From the NCBI GenBank assembly GCA_021234535.1, contig CM037850.1:15189114-15253113 (forward strand): a DNA stretch of 64,000 nucleotides, given 5' to 3'. The notes below the pieces were generated by a model that searched no databases, was not told the origin of the DNA, and saw nothing but the letters and a program-made list of their open reading frames with translations. A program made the translations under genes and the position numbers. This stretch comes from Stichopus chloronotus. Lineage: Eukaryota > Echinodermata > Holothuroidea > Aspidochirotida > Stichopodidae. Shown here piece by piece: positions 35,573 through 49,986 of the stretch (positions within the stretch are counted from its first letter, which is position 1; each line of letters starts with the position of its first letter).

Positions 35573-36884
35573 GCATGGACGTCGATTTAGGGGGATGGGG
35601 AGCATGTCCCCTCCACTTTTTTGAGGGGAGAGGACACTAACACATTCCTCCCCCCACTCTTTGTAACGTGAAATACAAAATATAACAGCAATATACATTA
35701 TTCCTAGTGGAAGTGTAAATTTTCTTTCTTCTTTGTATTGTAAGAAATAAGCTAATTAAGCAGAAATTAACAAGGCCAGAGAGACCGAGAAGTTCCATTT
35801 CTTGCAATCTGAGAGTTACTTTTCTATTTTTTTTCGGTGCGCTCCGCAGGTCTATGTAGATGAAGCATACAGCATTAATGGAATCATTACTTCCCCCAAT
35901 TCAATCCTTTGCTTAAAGTATAAGTACACTATTAGAAGGGGAACAGGGAGCCTCAGGTCTACTGCAGTAGCTTACTTAATTCTGCCTTCTTTTTGATGAA
36001 ACTAAAACTTACCCTCAGTTGTAGCTAATCAGCAAAGTAGGTGAGGGGATTTGCGGCTAGGAACTGTGGATAAAACTAATATGCACAACTTAAAAAAAAA
36101 ATATTTTCCATTTTTGTGACGAATGCAAATGGGGGACAAACTTAGGATTGGTCTTATTGTACCTATGCAGCTGCACCTGTTTTACCATTTTGATATGCAA
36201 GGAACCGCAAACCTTCGGGGGTTTCGTCCCTTGGACCCCGATAAGAGGTTCCACGACTTGCCCCAGTCAGGGTCCTTAGTGGACCCCGCACACACACCAC
36301 GTAGATTTGCTGGCACCAAGTTCCCCGGGCTCGTTATAGGATACACAAAGGCTGGCGGGAAAGCAGAACATTTTTAATCGTATTTTGATGGAAATTGAGC
36401 AAGGTTTTTCAACACTGCTGGGAGATGGGGGGGGGGGGGAATTATGTTCAGCTGCAACATTTACCAAGTGCTCAAAAGATAAAAGAGGATGCATAATTCA
36501 ATTACGTGACTTTTATATGACGTATTATCTCAAGCCATTTGATGTATTTTTTCATAGATGGAATTTCCTCATGATTGAGAAATTGCGGACATAAGATCCC
36601 TATTTGAAGGCTGGCTACATGCATTTTAGAACACACGAGAAGCGCAGTTTCCCGCCATCTGGGGAGGCTTGCCAAGCCCCAAATTTTCATGTACGCCCCC
36701 AGCCAACCGATGGTGGCGCTCCGCTTAGATAGTAGGGCCAGGACTCACCCTCCCCCCATATTCTTTTTCGTTCCACCAAATTAGGTCACGGCTTACACCA
36801 CTTTTAGGAAAAAAATAGGCCATTGTATGTGCAACTCCCTCCCCCCCCACACACACACTTTCAATATCAAATCGACGCCCATGC
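35573..36884. mobile_element. Unclassified inverted-repeat element (1312 bp) flanked by AAACAG
   Basis: The left end GCATGGACGTCGATTT (35573) and the complement of the right end, GCATGGGCGTCGATTT (36869-36884), match at 15 of 16 positions. Both sides are flanked by AAACAG (35567-35572 and 36885-36890), consistent with a 6-bp target duplication. The interior is G/C-run-rich. It contains a GGACCCCG-type segment (about 36205-36300) and, at 36570-36740 on the minus strand, a copy of the repeat found at the start of the window. No transposase is recognised; broken frames give only low-complexity peptides. It could be a DNA transposon or a composite of nested pieces. Confidence 0.6.
36570..36740 (-). 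repeat. Minus-strand copy of the repeat family at 1-1215
   Basis: Read on the minus strand, it carries CTATCTAAGCGGAGCGCCAC, a CGGTTGGC block, GAAAATTTGGGG, and ends with CTTCAAATAGGGAT...CAATTTCTCAAT. These match 375-525 and 1058-1208 in the same order. Confidence 0.85.
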
Positions 36885-36890
36885 AAACAG

Positions 36891-37852
36891 GCCAAAAAAA
36901 AAAAAATTCAACGGAGGGGGACCGACGATTTTTCACCTGGAGGAGCATCTCATGTAAAGACTTACAGAGAAGTACATTTACAGAAGCTTTAAAATTTGTG
37001 AATTACACAGAGAGTGGTTCGCAAAGTTTAACGTGAAATAATATATTGTAATGATGGAACTCCGCCTTTGCTCATCACTGAGACGCAGATGAAGATGTTG
37101 CAAAGTCAAGGTAGAAAAAAAATGATATTAGATTACAAGGGCAAGTAAAAGTATACTCTAAACTGCTAAAAATAAAACGTGTTTAAGTTTCATGTAGGAT
37201 TTTGTAAAATGTATCTCCGTTCTCATTAATAACTGGGATGAATCTTTGCAAAAATGAGTGATGGAACAAAGTACAAAGTTGACGCAAAATGACGTTATCA
37301 CACGTACTGGGAGTTTGAAGTAAACGTAATGTTATAATTTAATGCTTTCAAGTTCACAAGACTCCAATCCCACACGTTTAAATCAGTTTAACATATCTAG
37401 CAACAGATTGCTGGAGGCTAGTGCAGGCCTGCTCTGTCAGGGAATTATGATCCGAGGGGTTTCTGTTGTTTACCTTTTCTAAACCTGATTTCATGATATG
37501 GTGACTTCATTTTGATCTCGCCCTCGGGGCATACCTACACGTCGTGAGTAACCAATATAATATCAAACAACTTTCGCTTTCAAGACTACTTTATATCTTG
37601 TTTTTCCCTCTCACCTTTTCCAATTTTTCTTCCCACGTTTAAATTAGATCACAGTAAGGTGTTTGCGGTGAAAGGGAGGTCCAATGGTGAGAGAGAAGCT
37701 ACTTTAATCCACTCTCTACTTGTTATTAATAATGTTTTCAATGAAATCGTAATATCAGCTAAGAGCTCTAACAGTGGAGGAGGCAACCATTTTTCGAGGA
37801 ATGCATGCATGTGTTATTGAGATCAACTGCTCCGATGTTTAAAATAACATTG
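36891..37852. other. Intergenic, no gene recognised
   Basis: AT-rich sequence beginning with a poly-A run (36894-36905). No coding or transposon signature was identified. Confidence 0.35.
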
Positions 37853-38009
37853 TACACTGTAAAAAATGTCTGTAAATTAACAAAAAAAAATGAAACAAAG
37901 AAATAAATAAGAATTACAGAAATTGTCTGGAAACGAATTACCAGAACATTTCTGTGTTGCTTTTGAATTTCTGTATTTTATTTTCTGTAAATTTACATTT
38001 TACAGTGTA
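37853..38009. mobile_element. Small MITE with CACTGTAAAA inverted ends and TA flanks
   Basis: The left end TA-CACTGTAAAAAATG (37853) is the complement of the right end, CATTTTACAGTG-TA (ending 38009). The interior contains further inverted words (ACAGAAATTGTCTGG against CCAGAACATTTCTGT; TGTAAATT on both sides). The TA on each side fits a Tc1/mariner-type TA duplication, but at 157 bp there is no coding part and the superfamily is not secure. Confidence 0.7.
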
Positions 38010-42195
<4,186 letters not shown>

Positions 42196-42249
42196 GTATT
42201 GTTACAAAAGGGTAAACAAAGGTTACATCTTAAAGTCAGACAGGTCAAA

Positions 42250-43230
42250 GGTTACATCCAAAAAAGGAGTTGATTTTTTTAGATTTAACCTTTGACCTAT
42301 CCACAGGGGTTTATGAGCCATTTAACCAATGTGTAAAGTCAAACCACCCATCAAATATCATCACGAACACCCCTTCTGCTACCAATGAAAGGTTAAGCGA
42401 AATTTCATCTATCACAGAAGTATTCCACAACGCAGCTAATGAATACCAGGAAGCGCTCAACACAAGAGGTCACAATTTCAAATTAGAACATGCTCAATAT
42501 GTCCAAAACACACCCGAAAAGAAAAAGAGAAGCAGAAGTATTATTTGGTTCAATCCTCCATGTACTAAGCATGTTCAAACCAACCTTGGAAAAGCCTTCT
42601 TCAGTATTATCGATGAGGAATTCACAGCAACTCACAAATTACATAAATTTAGCTCTATTCCTAACGTTAAAGCATATTGACTCCCACAACAAACGCATCA
42701 CCAGCACACAAAAAGAAGAACAAAAGCAATGCAACTGCCGGGGAAAAAAACAATGTCCATTTAGTGGTCATTGTAGAAGCAAGCCTATCGTTTACCAAGC
42801 AACAGTCAACAGTCATGGAAAATAAAGGCACCAAATCAGAAACATACATTGGAATCTGTGCAACAGAATTTAGAGCGCGCTATGACAATCACCAAAGTTC
42901 TTTCACCAACAACACAAAAAGAACGACACTGAGCTTAGAAAGTACATTTTGTCGCTAACGAAAAAGGGCATTGAATTCCAAATCAAATGGCAAATTCTCG
43001 AGTGAACACAACCATACAGAAACAAAAACGAAGAAATGCAATCTGTCTTTTTGAAAAGTATTTCCTTACATTCAAACCGCAACAGTGCACTTTAAACAAA
43101 AACAAAAAAAAAACCGAATTCATATCCACATGCTGACATGCCAACAAATTCCTTCTCAAGAAATACAAGTAGCTCAAGCGCCGACCAATGGCTACGCAAC
43201 ACCGGATGAGTGCACCGCATTGGTCTGCAC
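42250..43230 (+). mobile_element. Penelope-like element fragment (+): end of reverse transcriptase, zinc-finger-like linker, GIY-YIG endonuclease
   Basis: From about 42255 the frame reads VDF, then (after a one-base shift in a T run) [15 protein letters not shown], the end of the Penelope reverse transcriptase region. It continues as NERLSEISS, a KKKRSRSIIWFNPP block, and stops at 42680. In the next frame QCNCRGKKQCPFSGHC (about 42727-42780) is the Cys-rich linker of these elements, then KPIVYQATV. After another shift, SETYIGICATEFRARYDNH (42830-42895) is the GIY-YIG motif region. The tail to about 43230 shows scrambled C-terminal endonuclease sequence. At least three frameshifts plus stops make it a pseudogene. 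The 5' part is missing. Confidence 0.85.
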
Positions 43231-43303
43231 GAAAGTAATTTGTGATGGTAGTGTTTTCGATGTATTTCTAGTTCAACTCATGCATATATCATATGTATAT
43301 CAC

Positions 43304-43308
43304 ATATA

Positions 43309-43342
<34 letters not shown>

Positions 43343-43348
43343 GTGTGT
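43304..43348. repeat. (TA)n tract between two convergent Penelope-like fragments
   Basis: A (TA)n run with GTATATCACATAT-like and GTGTGTGATATAC sequence on either side, giving a local inverted repeat at the junction of the two elements. Confidence 0.85.
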
Positions 43349-43384
43349 GATATACCTATGATATAGGGCCTATGGGGATTTTAA

Positions 43385-44253
43385 GTTTGCGTTTGCTGAC
43401 CCTGACATTTGAATAAGGTAAGGCCCTTCTTAAAATATTCCACTTTGAATTCCTTGCTAATATCATTAAGAGACCAAATTTGTTTTGAAAATTCTGTTTG
43501 GTTTCTATACTTTTCTCTACTGAATGTTGGTGGTGGTCTTGTCTTGAGACTGGTCTCGGTCAGACCTACATATGTCTCCTCGCTGTCATTTGTTGTCACG
43601 GTGGCCTAGTACACGATGTTAGCTGCTTTGAAATTTCCGTCTAACGGGTAATCGGTTTTATTTCTGTAGTTGCAGGGGTTGATTTCAGGTTCGGACATTT
43701 GGTTCTTCAAGATTTTCTTATTATGGCCATCGACGATGGATTTCACGTTTGGCATGCAAGTGTAGGACAGTTTGAGAGTATTCCTATTGAAAATCTTCTG
43801 TAATGCGTGCCCTTTAAAAAAGTTTTCTACCATGATTTTCAAGAATTGACGTGCGATGTTGTTTTTTTACCCTCAGATCAAATGGTGGGTTAAACCATGT
43901 GATGTTTCTATGCCTGACTGCGTTTTGTTTCTTCTTTTGATTTGCATTTGAGGTTGAAGTCGTGTCCACTATTTTTCAATGCGTCCTGGTATTGCTCGGG
44001 ATGGAGTTTCTGAATTCATGCTCGTTCGATGAAATACTAAAAAGTTTGTGATTGATGCCTTTTGGGATTGTCCAGATGACGCTCGAAGGTGATTACTCTT
44101 GGCATTCAGATACAGATGGGTGTTGCCTAGTTTATGATACGGTTTGTATGTACCGCATGAAAGATCGAGTGTGGCGTCCAGGAAGTTGACAATTTTTTAA
44201 TGGATTCAATTGTGATGCGAAGGCAGTCTTTCTTGAATATTTCCTTTTATTTT
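43385..44253 (-). mobile_element. Penelope-like element fragment (-): end of reverse transcriptase, linker, GIY-YIG endonuclease
   Basis: Read on the minus strand from about 44250: KKDCLRITIES, then (shifted) [20 protein letters not shown], the end of the reverse transcriptase. A decayed middle with stops follows. From 43842 down, ENFFKGHALQKIFNRNTLKLSYTCMPN continues into CNYRNKTDYPLDGN (a weakened Cys linker) and NIVY, which runs into a stop (43606-43608). A second frame from 43599 gives EETYVGLTETSLKTR, the GIY-YIG motif, then KYRNQTEFSKQIW. The sequence stops short of the endonuclease C-terminus. It is diverged from the + fragment at 42250-43230, so the two are separate insertions and not a recent inverted duplicate. 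Confidence 0.85.
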
Positions 44254-46906
44254 CTTTTTTTATAATATAATCAATAAACATTGATACATCATACGAGAGT
44301 CAAACAATATTTAATTTTTCTTCGTCGATTTTCTTATTATTGTGCAGAAATTACTTCAGACTTTAATTGTGTACTGTTGTTTTGCTTCTTGGTTTTCTTG
44401 TTCACGATGTAAATTGAGATAACACGTTTGAGAAATTTCTTAAACCTTAAATTATCATTTTGTTTATTAATTGATAGTATCACGGAATGGTGACAGAAAA
44501 GAATGCTAAAAAATATGTACCCAAGCAGACAACAGATACAGTGAGAGTGTTGCTTTAAGTTTCAAGTAGAATATAAGTACTCGTTCAGACTTAAGGTTCA
44601 GACCAGATTCAGATTAAAATGTACACGTTTGATTAGGTTAAATTGACAAGGGTGTATAATTAATGAGAGCTTAAAACTTAGCCTTAACTTTAGGGTAGTA
44701 CCTGGTAACTGGTAACACAGCTTTGGACCTCGGGTGGAGTCTGTGCGTCTGGTTTATTCTCCAACACTGTATTTGCTTACTGTATGCGACCACAACGCTG
44801 GGATTGCTGGATATAGCATTAAGTATCGGGAATTCCCCCGGCTAAGTCCGCTTCCGTCATTGGAATAGTTTATCATATTCAATAGGGGTATGTAAAAGGC
44901 TATACTTAACGCTAGGACGACATGTGGACATAACGTTGGCGTAGAATGCGACTGGCAAATAACGTCCGCTGATGGACCCAGATGAACGGTAAAACAGTGT
45001 CCCAGGATAGGGGAATGTCACGATAACAACGACTTTGCACAGAGTGTAGACTAGGGTAAAGGTAGGTGATGACTACAACTAGTACCGTCGACTTCTGCAG
45101 TGTAGGCTAGGCTGGCTTGGGCGATGAATATATGACTACCACTGTTGACTCTATTGTGTAGGCTAAATTAGACAGGCACTAAGTAAACACACAAACATAA
45201 ATACTAAATATAGAAGACAATAAGGTTCCAAAATGTACGTATTTAAGTCGAGAACTTCCTAGTTGATACGCAAAATGTCTCGAAGGCAGCATACCCTATA
45301 TAGAAGCTGGAGATTCCTGCACATTTTGTTCACCGTCGGTGAAAGTCCCTATCAGGGACAGTTGGACAACTTTTTGGTATTTTATCCTTTGAGATGGGTC
45401 TTTTAGTTGATTGAATATTGAAGCAGGTGTGAAAATGGTGCCAACTGAAGCAATGATAGAAAAGTTATGGACTTTTAGCTGGCGAAGCAGTATCATTCGA
45501 GGAGATATGTGATTTGCCCCAGTGACAAGGTATGGTAACTTGGACGGCCTCTAGCCGAAAATGTAACCACCTTAGGTACGGAAACTTGAAAAAGCCATGA
45601 ATGGCCAATGTGTCAGCTTTCTAAAGAGTTTTAGCTTTCAGCTTTCTTTTAGTTTTAGCTATCTGTTGAAAACTTCTGCAAGGCCTCAGAGACCACATTT
45701 CTTTTGCAATTTAGTGTGTAAGTCAATGGGGAAATTAACCCGAAGTTGGCAGTACCCACAGCAGAGCATTCCAGCCTTTGTAGATCCATTACCACTGAAG
45801 GTCCATGAGACGCCAAGAGGGTAACTTAAGTACTATGAAATTAAATGTTGGGCATTACTTAACAATAGTACTTTTTAACAATAGAACTTTTATTTCATCA
45901 AATATGCCTTATCGGATACAAAAAGGGGTGGAGGGGGGAGGGTAGACCAATTCCCTCTTGGCGAAGGGGAGGAACAAATATGAGGGAGGAAGGGAAATGA
46001 GGAAAAGGCGATCAAGTTGAAATGTCCTCGCTTGAAGATGAAATACAAACAAACTCGAAATTTTACCTTATCGTTAGATTATGAGCACCACGACTAAAAG
46101 AAACAGAGCCAAAAATATTTAATATTTAATCGTGATTATTTCAAACAGAGCGTGCCAAAAGTTAAACTAGTAATATACGTATGGAGAGGAAATTTGAGAT
46201 ATTGCATCTAGCCATTCCGAGGAGTGTTGAAAACACACTATGATACACCAGAACTTTAACATGTAATGCCAGTGAGTGAAGCATTGAAGTCAACGTTCTT
46301 TGAATTATGATTAACTTTAGTTATTAAAGTTTTATATACTTTTGACACTGAGGACAGTGATGTGTCACGTTTTGTCATTACAGTAATGGCTGTAGACACA
46401 CATAGGTGACGATCAAATGACAACTGCTTAACTTTCACCTCTAATAAGACAGGAAACAGCGCAGGCATTGCTTGTTGCGTTCTATTGATCTAGATTTCTT
46501 GCGTTTGAAAATGTGTTTGCACATGGGAAATAAACTGTTATGATGGAAAACTTTAAAAGTATTATTTATCAATAGACAGGAAATTTGGAATTGTCTTCTC
46601 AATGTTGAGAGGGAAAGAGAGAGAGAGAGTAGAATGAACTCTTACCCAACTGTTAAAGTACCTATCTGTAACCTTTCACAATAATGTAACCGAAATTTTT
46701 CTTGAATGAAAGAGCGCAAACAAAAAATTATAAATCCTTGTACGTGTTATATTGTGCTACGCTTACACCAACTTTCTGGCTATAAAGAGGGGATAGCTTC
46801 ATTTAGAAACAGGCCCTATATTAGAAAGATAGCGTCAATGATGGTATGTGACAGCTTAACTGATTAGACTTAACTTGCTCGCTGTTATAAGCAAAAAGAG
46901 AAGAAG
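44254..46906. other. Intergenic, no gene recognised
   Basis: No exon is recognised. A purine-rich strand at about 45920-46015 contains many GGGAGG and GGAGGAA words. A short (GA)n tract lies at about 46616-46629. Confidence 0.4.
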
Positions 46907-47621
46907 ATCCTTGTAAAGAAAATCGAAAATCATGTTGAACCCTCTGCACATTTAAGATGGTGTGACTTTTATTCAGGAAAAAACTTGCATTTAATACCTT
47001 TAAGACCTCTTTATATTCAGAAACATTCTATATCGTAGCCCGATCTTGGGGAATAATTTACTTTCATAATGTTGCAAAGGATTCCTGAAAATGTCAGAGA
47101 GAATACCGACGTTCTTGTTTACCATGCAATATTCCATTGAAGGGATATCGTGTTAGTCAACCCTCCTAGAGCACGTCTAACATAACATTAATTAATGTAA
47201 TCAAGTTTCAAAGGAATAATCTGCCAATTTCCATCTAATAAACGTAATTCATGTGCAAGGTAAATGCATACCCGATTCTGATTATGTGATCGTGTACATC
47301 AGTACATAAATATTACAGTATGTTTTCTGAAGACTGTGGCTGGACAAAACGTTTGAGAAACTACATTATGACACACTTTATGCTATTTTGACATGAACGT
47401 AGCATAATAAACAAGAACGTCGGAATTCTCCCTGACATTTTCAGGAATCCTTTGCAACATTATGAAAGTAAATTATTCCCCAAGATCGGGCTACGATAAG
47501 GAATGTTTCTGAACATAAAGAGGTCTTAAAGGTATTAAATGCAAGTTTTTCCTCAATAAACGTCACACCATTTTAAAAGGGCAGAGGGTTCAACATGATT
47601 TTCAATTTTCTTTACAAGGAT
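46907..47621. mobile_element. Fold-back element with about 220-bp inverted arms
   Basis: The arm 46907-47128 (starting ATCCTTGTAAAGAAAAT, ending near GTTCTTGTTTACCATGC) is the inverted complement of 47401-47621 with only scattered differences. A long block around TTCAGGAATCCTTTGCAAC in the right arm pairs perfectly with the left. A 272-bp unrelated spacer separates the arms. No open frame or clear target duplication is seen. It could be a MITE with long arms or an inverted duplication. Confidence 0.85.
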
Positions 47622-49881
47622 ATTTTGTTTTTCGTCACGAAATTCAGAGGGCGCCTCCAAATCACAGATCATTGTGGCGCTTAGAAAGTATCGTGAATGA
47701 CGTAAAGTGAACGAAATGAAGGCGGTTAAAGTGATTATTTCATGCTATGAAGGTGAAGCCATTACAGCTTACATATTCATTTTTAAATTTGTTCATACTT
47801 GCTGTGCTTTCATAGTAAAAAAAAAACAGGCGCCACAACAAGAATAACTCAAGTTTCACAAAAAAAAACCTCATTCTTAATAAGTTTTTTAACTGTTAAA
47901 TTTGAATTTTTTAATCTGCAGTTTTGACCCCCTTACCATTTTATGAACAGTGCGAACCATAAAATAAGCACTAATGCATACGCACCGATATCCACTAAAA
48001 GCCCTACCTATTTTGACGAAAATACGGATTAAAGTAACCACTTAACAAAGAAAAACAGATTGTTTGGATTTGAATCTTTGAATAATAGTAAAACTCTGAA
48101 ATTCAATTCCACATATCCAAATATTCCAGAATTGCACAAGCAATGTCACAACACAGGCATGAAATTGTAGTTTGTTGTCATTCCACTTTTCGCGTGTCCG
48201 TTTATAAACATATACCGTTTTCGATGGCGATGAAAATATTATTATCGTGAAACGAAAAACCGAACGATATTGATCTATACAAACGACATTAGCAAGTCTA
48301 ATTTTGGGAGTTTTTCCATCTAAATCTAAATATAGTCTGTAACAAGTTTAAACCAATCTTTAATTTTGCCGGATTTCGAGAAGGTGGTAACTATTTCTCT
48401 TTCTCGTAGTCATCTTTTTTTTTCGACGGTTGGAAATTAAATCATCGATTGGACCTTCACAGTCAGATATTTCCAAGTTAGATATTTCATTATCAAACCA
48501 AAATAACCGGAGGTGAAATCTTAACTTCAATTAAACCTGTGTTATTCGAATCTACATAGTATAACAGGAATGGACAGGAATGGAATGAAATTTAGAATCA
48601 AAGAATTTTTACCGGAATTTAAGGTGCTTGTAATTGAAACAACTCACAAAGGTGGGGGAACTTCTTTATTTATAGGACAGTGTAAGAAGATCGTTTGGTT
48701 CTGTCATTAAAGGAAAGGAAAAATGAATAAAATCAACTCCAATGATTACATATAATTTTCTTAACATAGTATCTGGTTATGGTGCACACAGTCACAAAAT
48801 ATTCCATACTACACCGACCGTACCAACAATACAAAAGTCCAAGGGTTTTCACCGTATCCTCCAGTTTAGTTCTTTGTACTAATGTACGGTGATTAATCTA
48901 AGATGATGTGGACCATTAAAGGAAAAACATATTAGTGATTAACGGTTCATATACATGGTATTTCTCATTAGTTTTGTCTTTGGATTGTAAAGATGTCACT
49001 CTCTTAAATTCCGCTGTCATTTTCAATGAAAAAGAAAATTGTCGGACTCTTTGCTTTTCACACCATAAAACCAAACTTTTATTATTGAAATAAGAAAAGT
49101 TTGCAATTCTGTTTATATTTTCTAGTGTCCATTACTGTTCTTGTTGAAAGGTAAACATAATAAGAATAAAGTGGACATGTATGTCACGTCATTTTGCAGA
49201 AGAAGCAAAGAAACATCACGTATTAAGAAAGTCGAGTATGTACACGTTATAATCGTTCAGGTATGATGATTAAGTATTCACTGAGAACATCTGTCGCCAT
49301 GTACACTTAAATGAAAGTGGAAACGTTGCCATGGGAACGGCATTACCTTGACTGCGCCATGTCCTCCACAAACTAGTGCACTGAATGAACCCTCACAGAA
49401 GCAGATAGATCTTTTTAAAGTCCTCAATTGAAATTCAGATGAGAAAACACATTCGTAAGAATTTTTTTCATTTCGAGGCAAATCAAAGGTTATGCCAAAA
49501 AAAAAGATAATTAATTATGAATTATTTCATTATATGTTACAAAACAGAGCAAACTTATGAAGTCAAGAGAAAGACATTCACTCTTTCAGTAGAACATTGC
49601 AATCTGAAAACAACTGTCCGCCATTATAACATTGGAAGAAGAAAAGTCAGTTACATAATATATACTTGCAAGGTCAATGAGAGTGATATTGCATATACTG
49701 TACTTGGGAGGACTAATGTTTAAAATACCTACTGATATTAGGAGAACTTCATCATGAATTATAAATAATATGATAATTTGTAATTACCACAAACATCAAA
49801 AAGTTACTTCGTTCGAAGTTATTCTGAACATTATTCAAAAACTGTTATTCTAGGGAATCTTGGCTCTTCTTTAAGATTGGT
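47622..49881. other. Intergenic, no gene recognised
   Basis: AT-rich with poly-A runs (47817-47826, 47859-47867). A TTGTGGCGC word (about 47670) and its complement GCGCCACAA (about 47831) bracket about 170 bp and may be remnants of a small inverted-repeat element; this is weak. No exon is recognised. Confidence 0.35.
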
Positions 49882-49986
49882 TACACCCCTATGTTTCGAC
49901 ACCCCAATGTTCCGACACCTGTATGTTCCGACACACCCCTATGTTCCATCATATGTATGTTACGACACTCATATGTTGCTACATAT
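49882..49986 (+). repeat. Short minisatellite, unit near CACCCCTATGTTCCGACA
   Basis: About five imperfect units of 15-22 bp with cores CCTATGTTTCGACAC, CCAATGTTCCGACAC, TGTATGTTCCGACAC, CCTATGTTCCATCAT and ATGTTACGACACTC. Confidence 0.8.

Noticed and set aside
36123..36377. 84-codon frame with RPLDPDKR and GSLVDP
   Set aside because: It comes from G/C-rich repeat debris (GGACCCCG words) inside the element at 35573-36884, not from a host gene.
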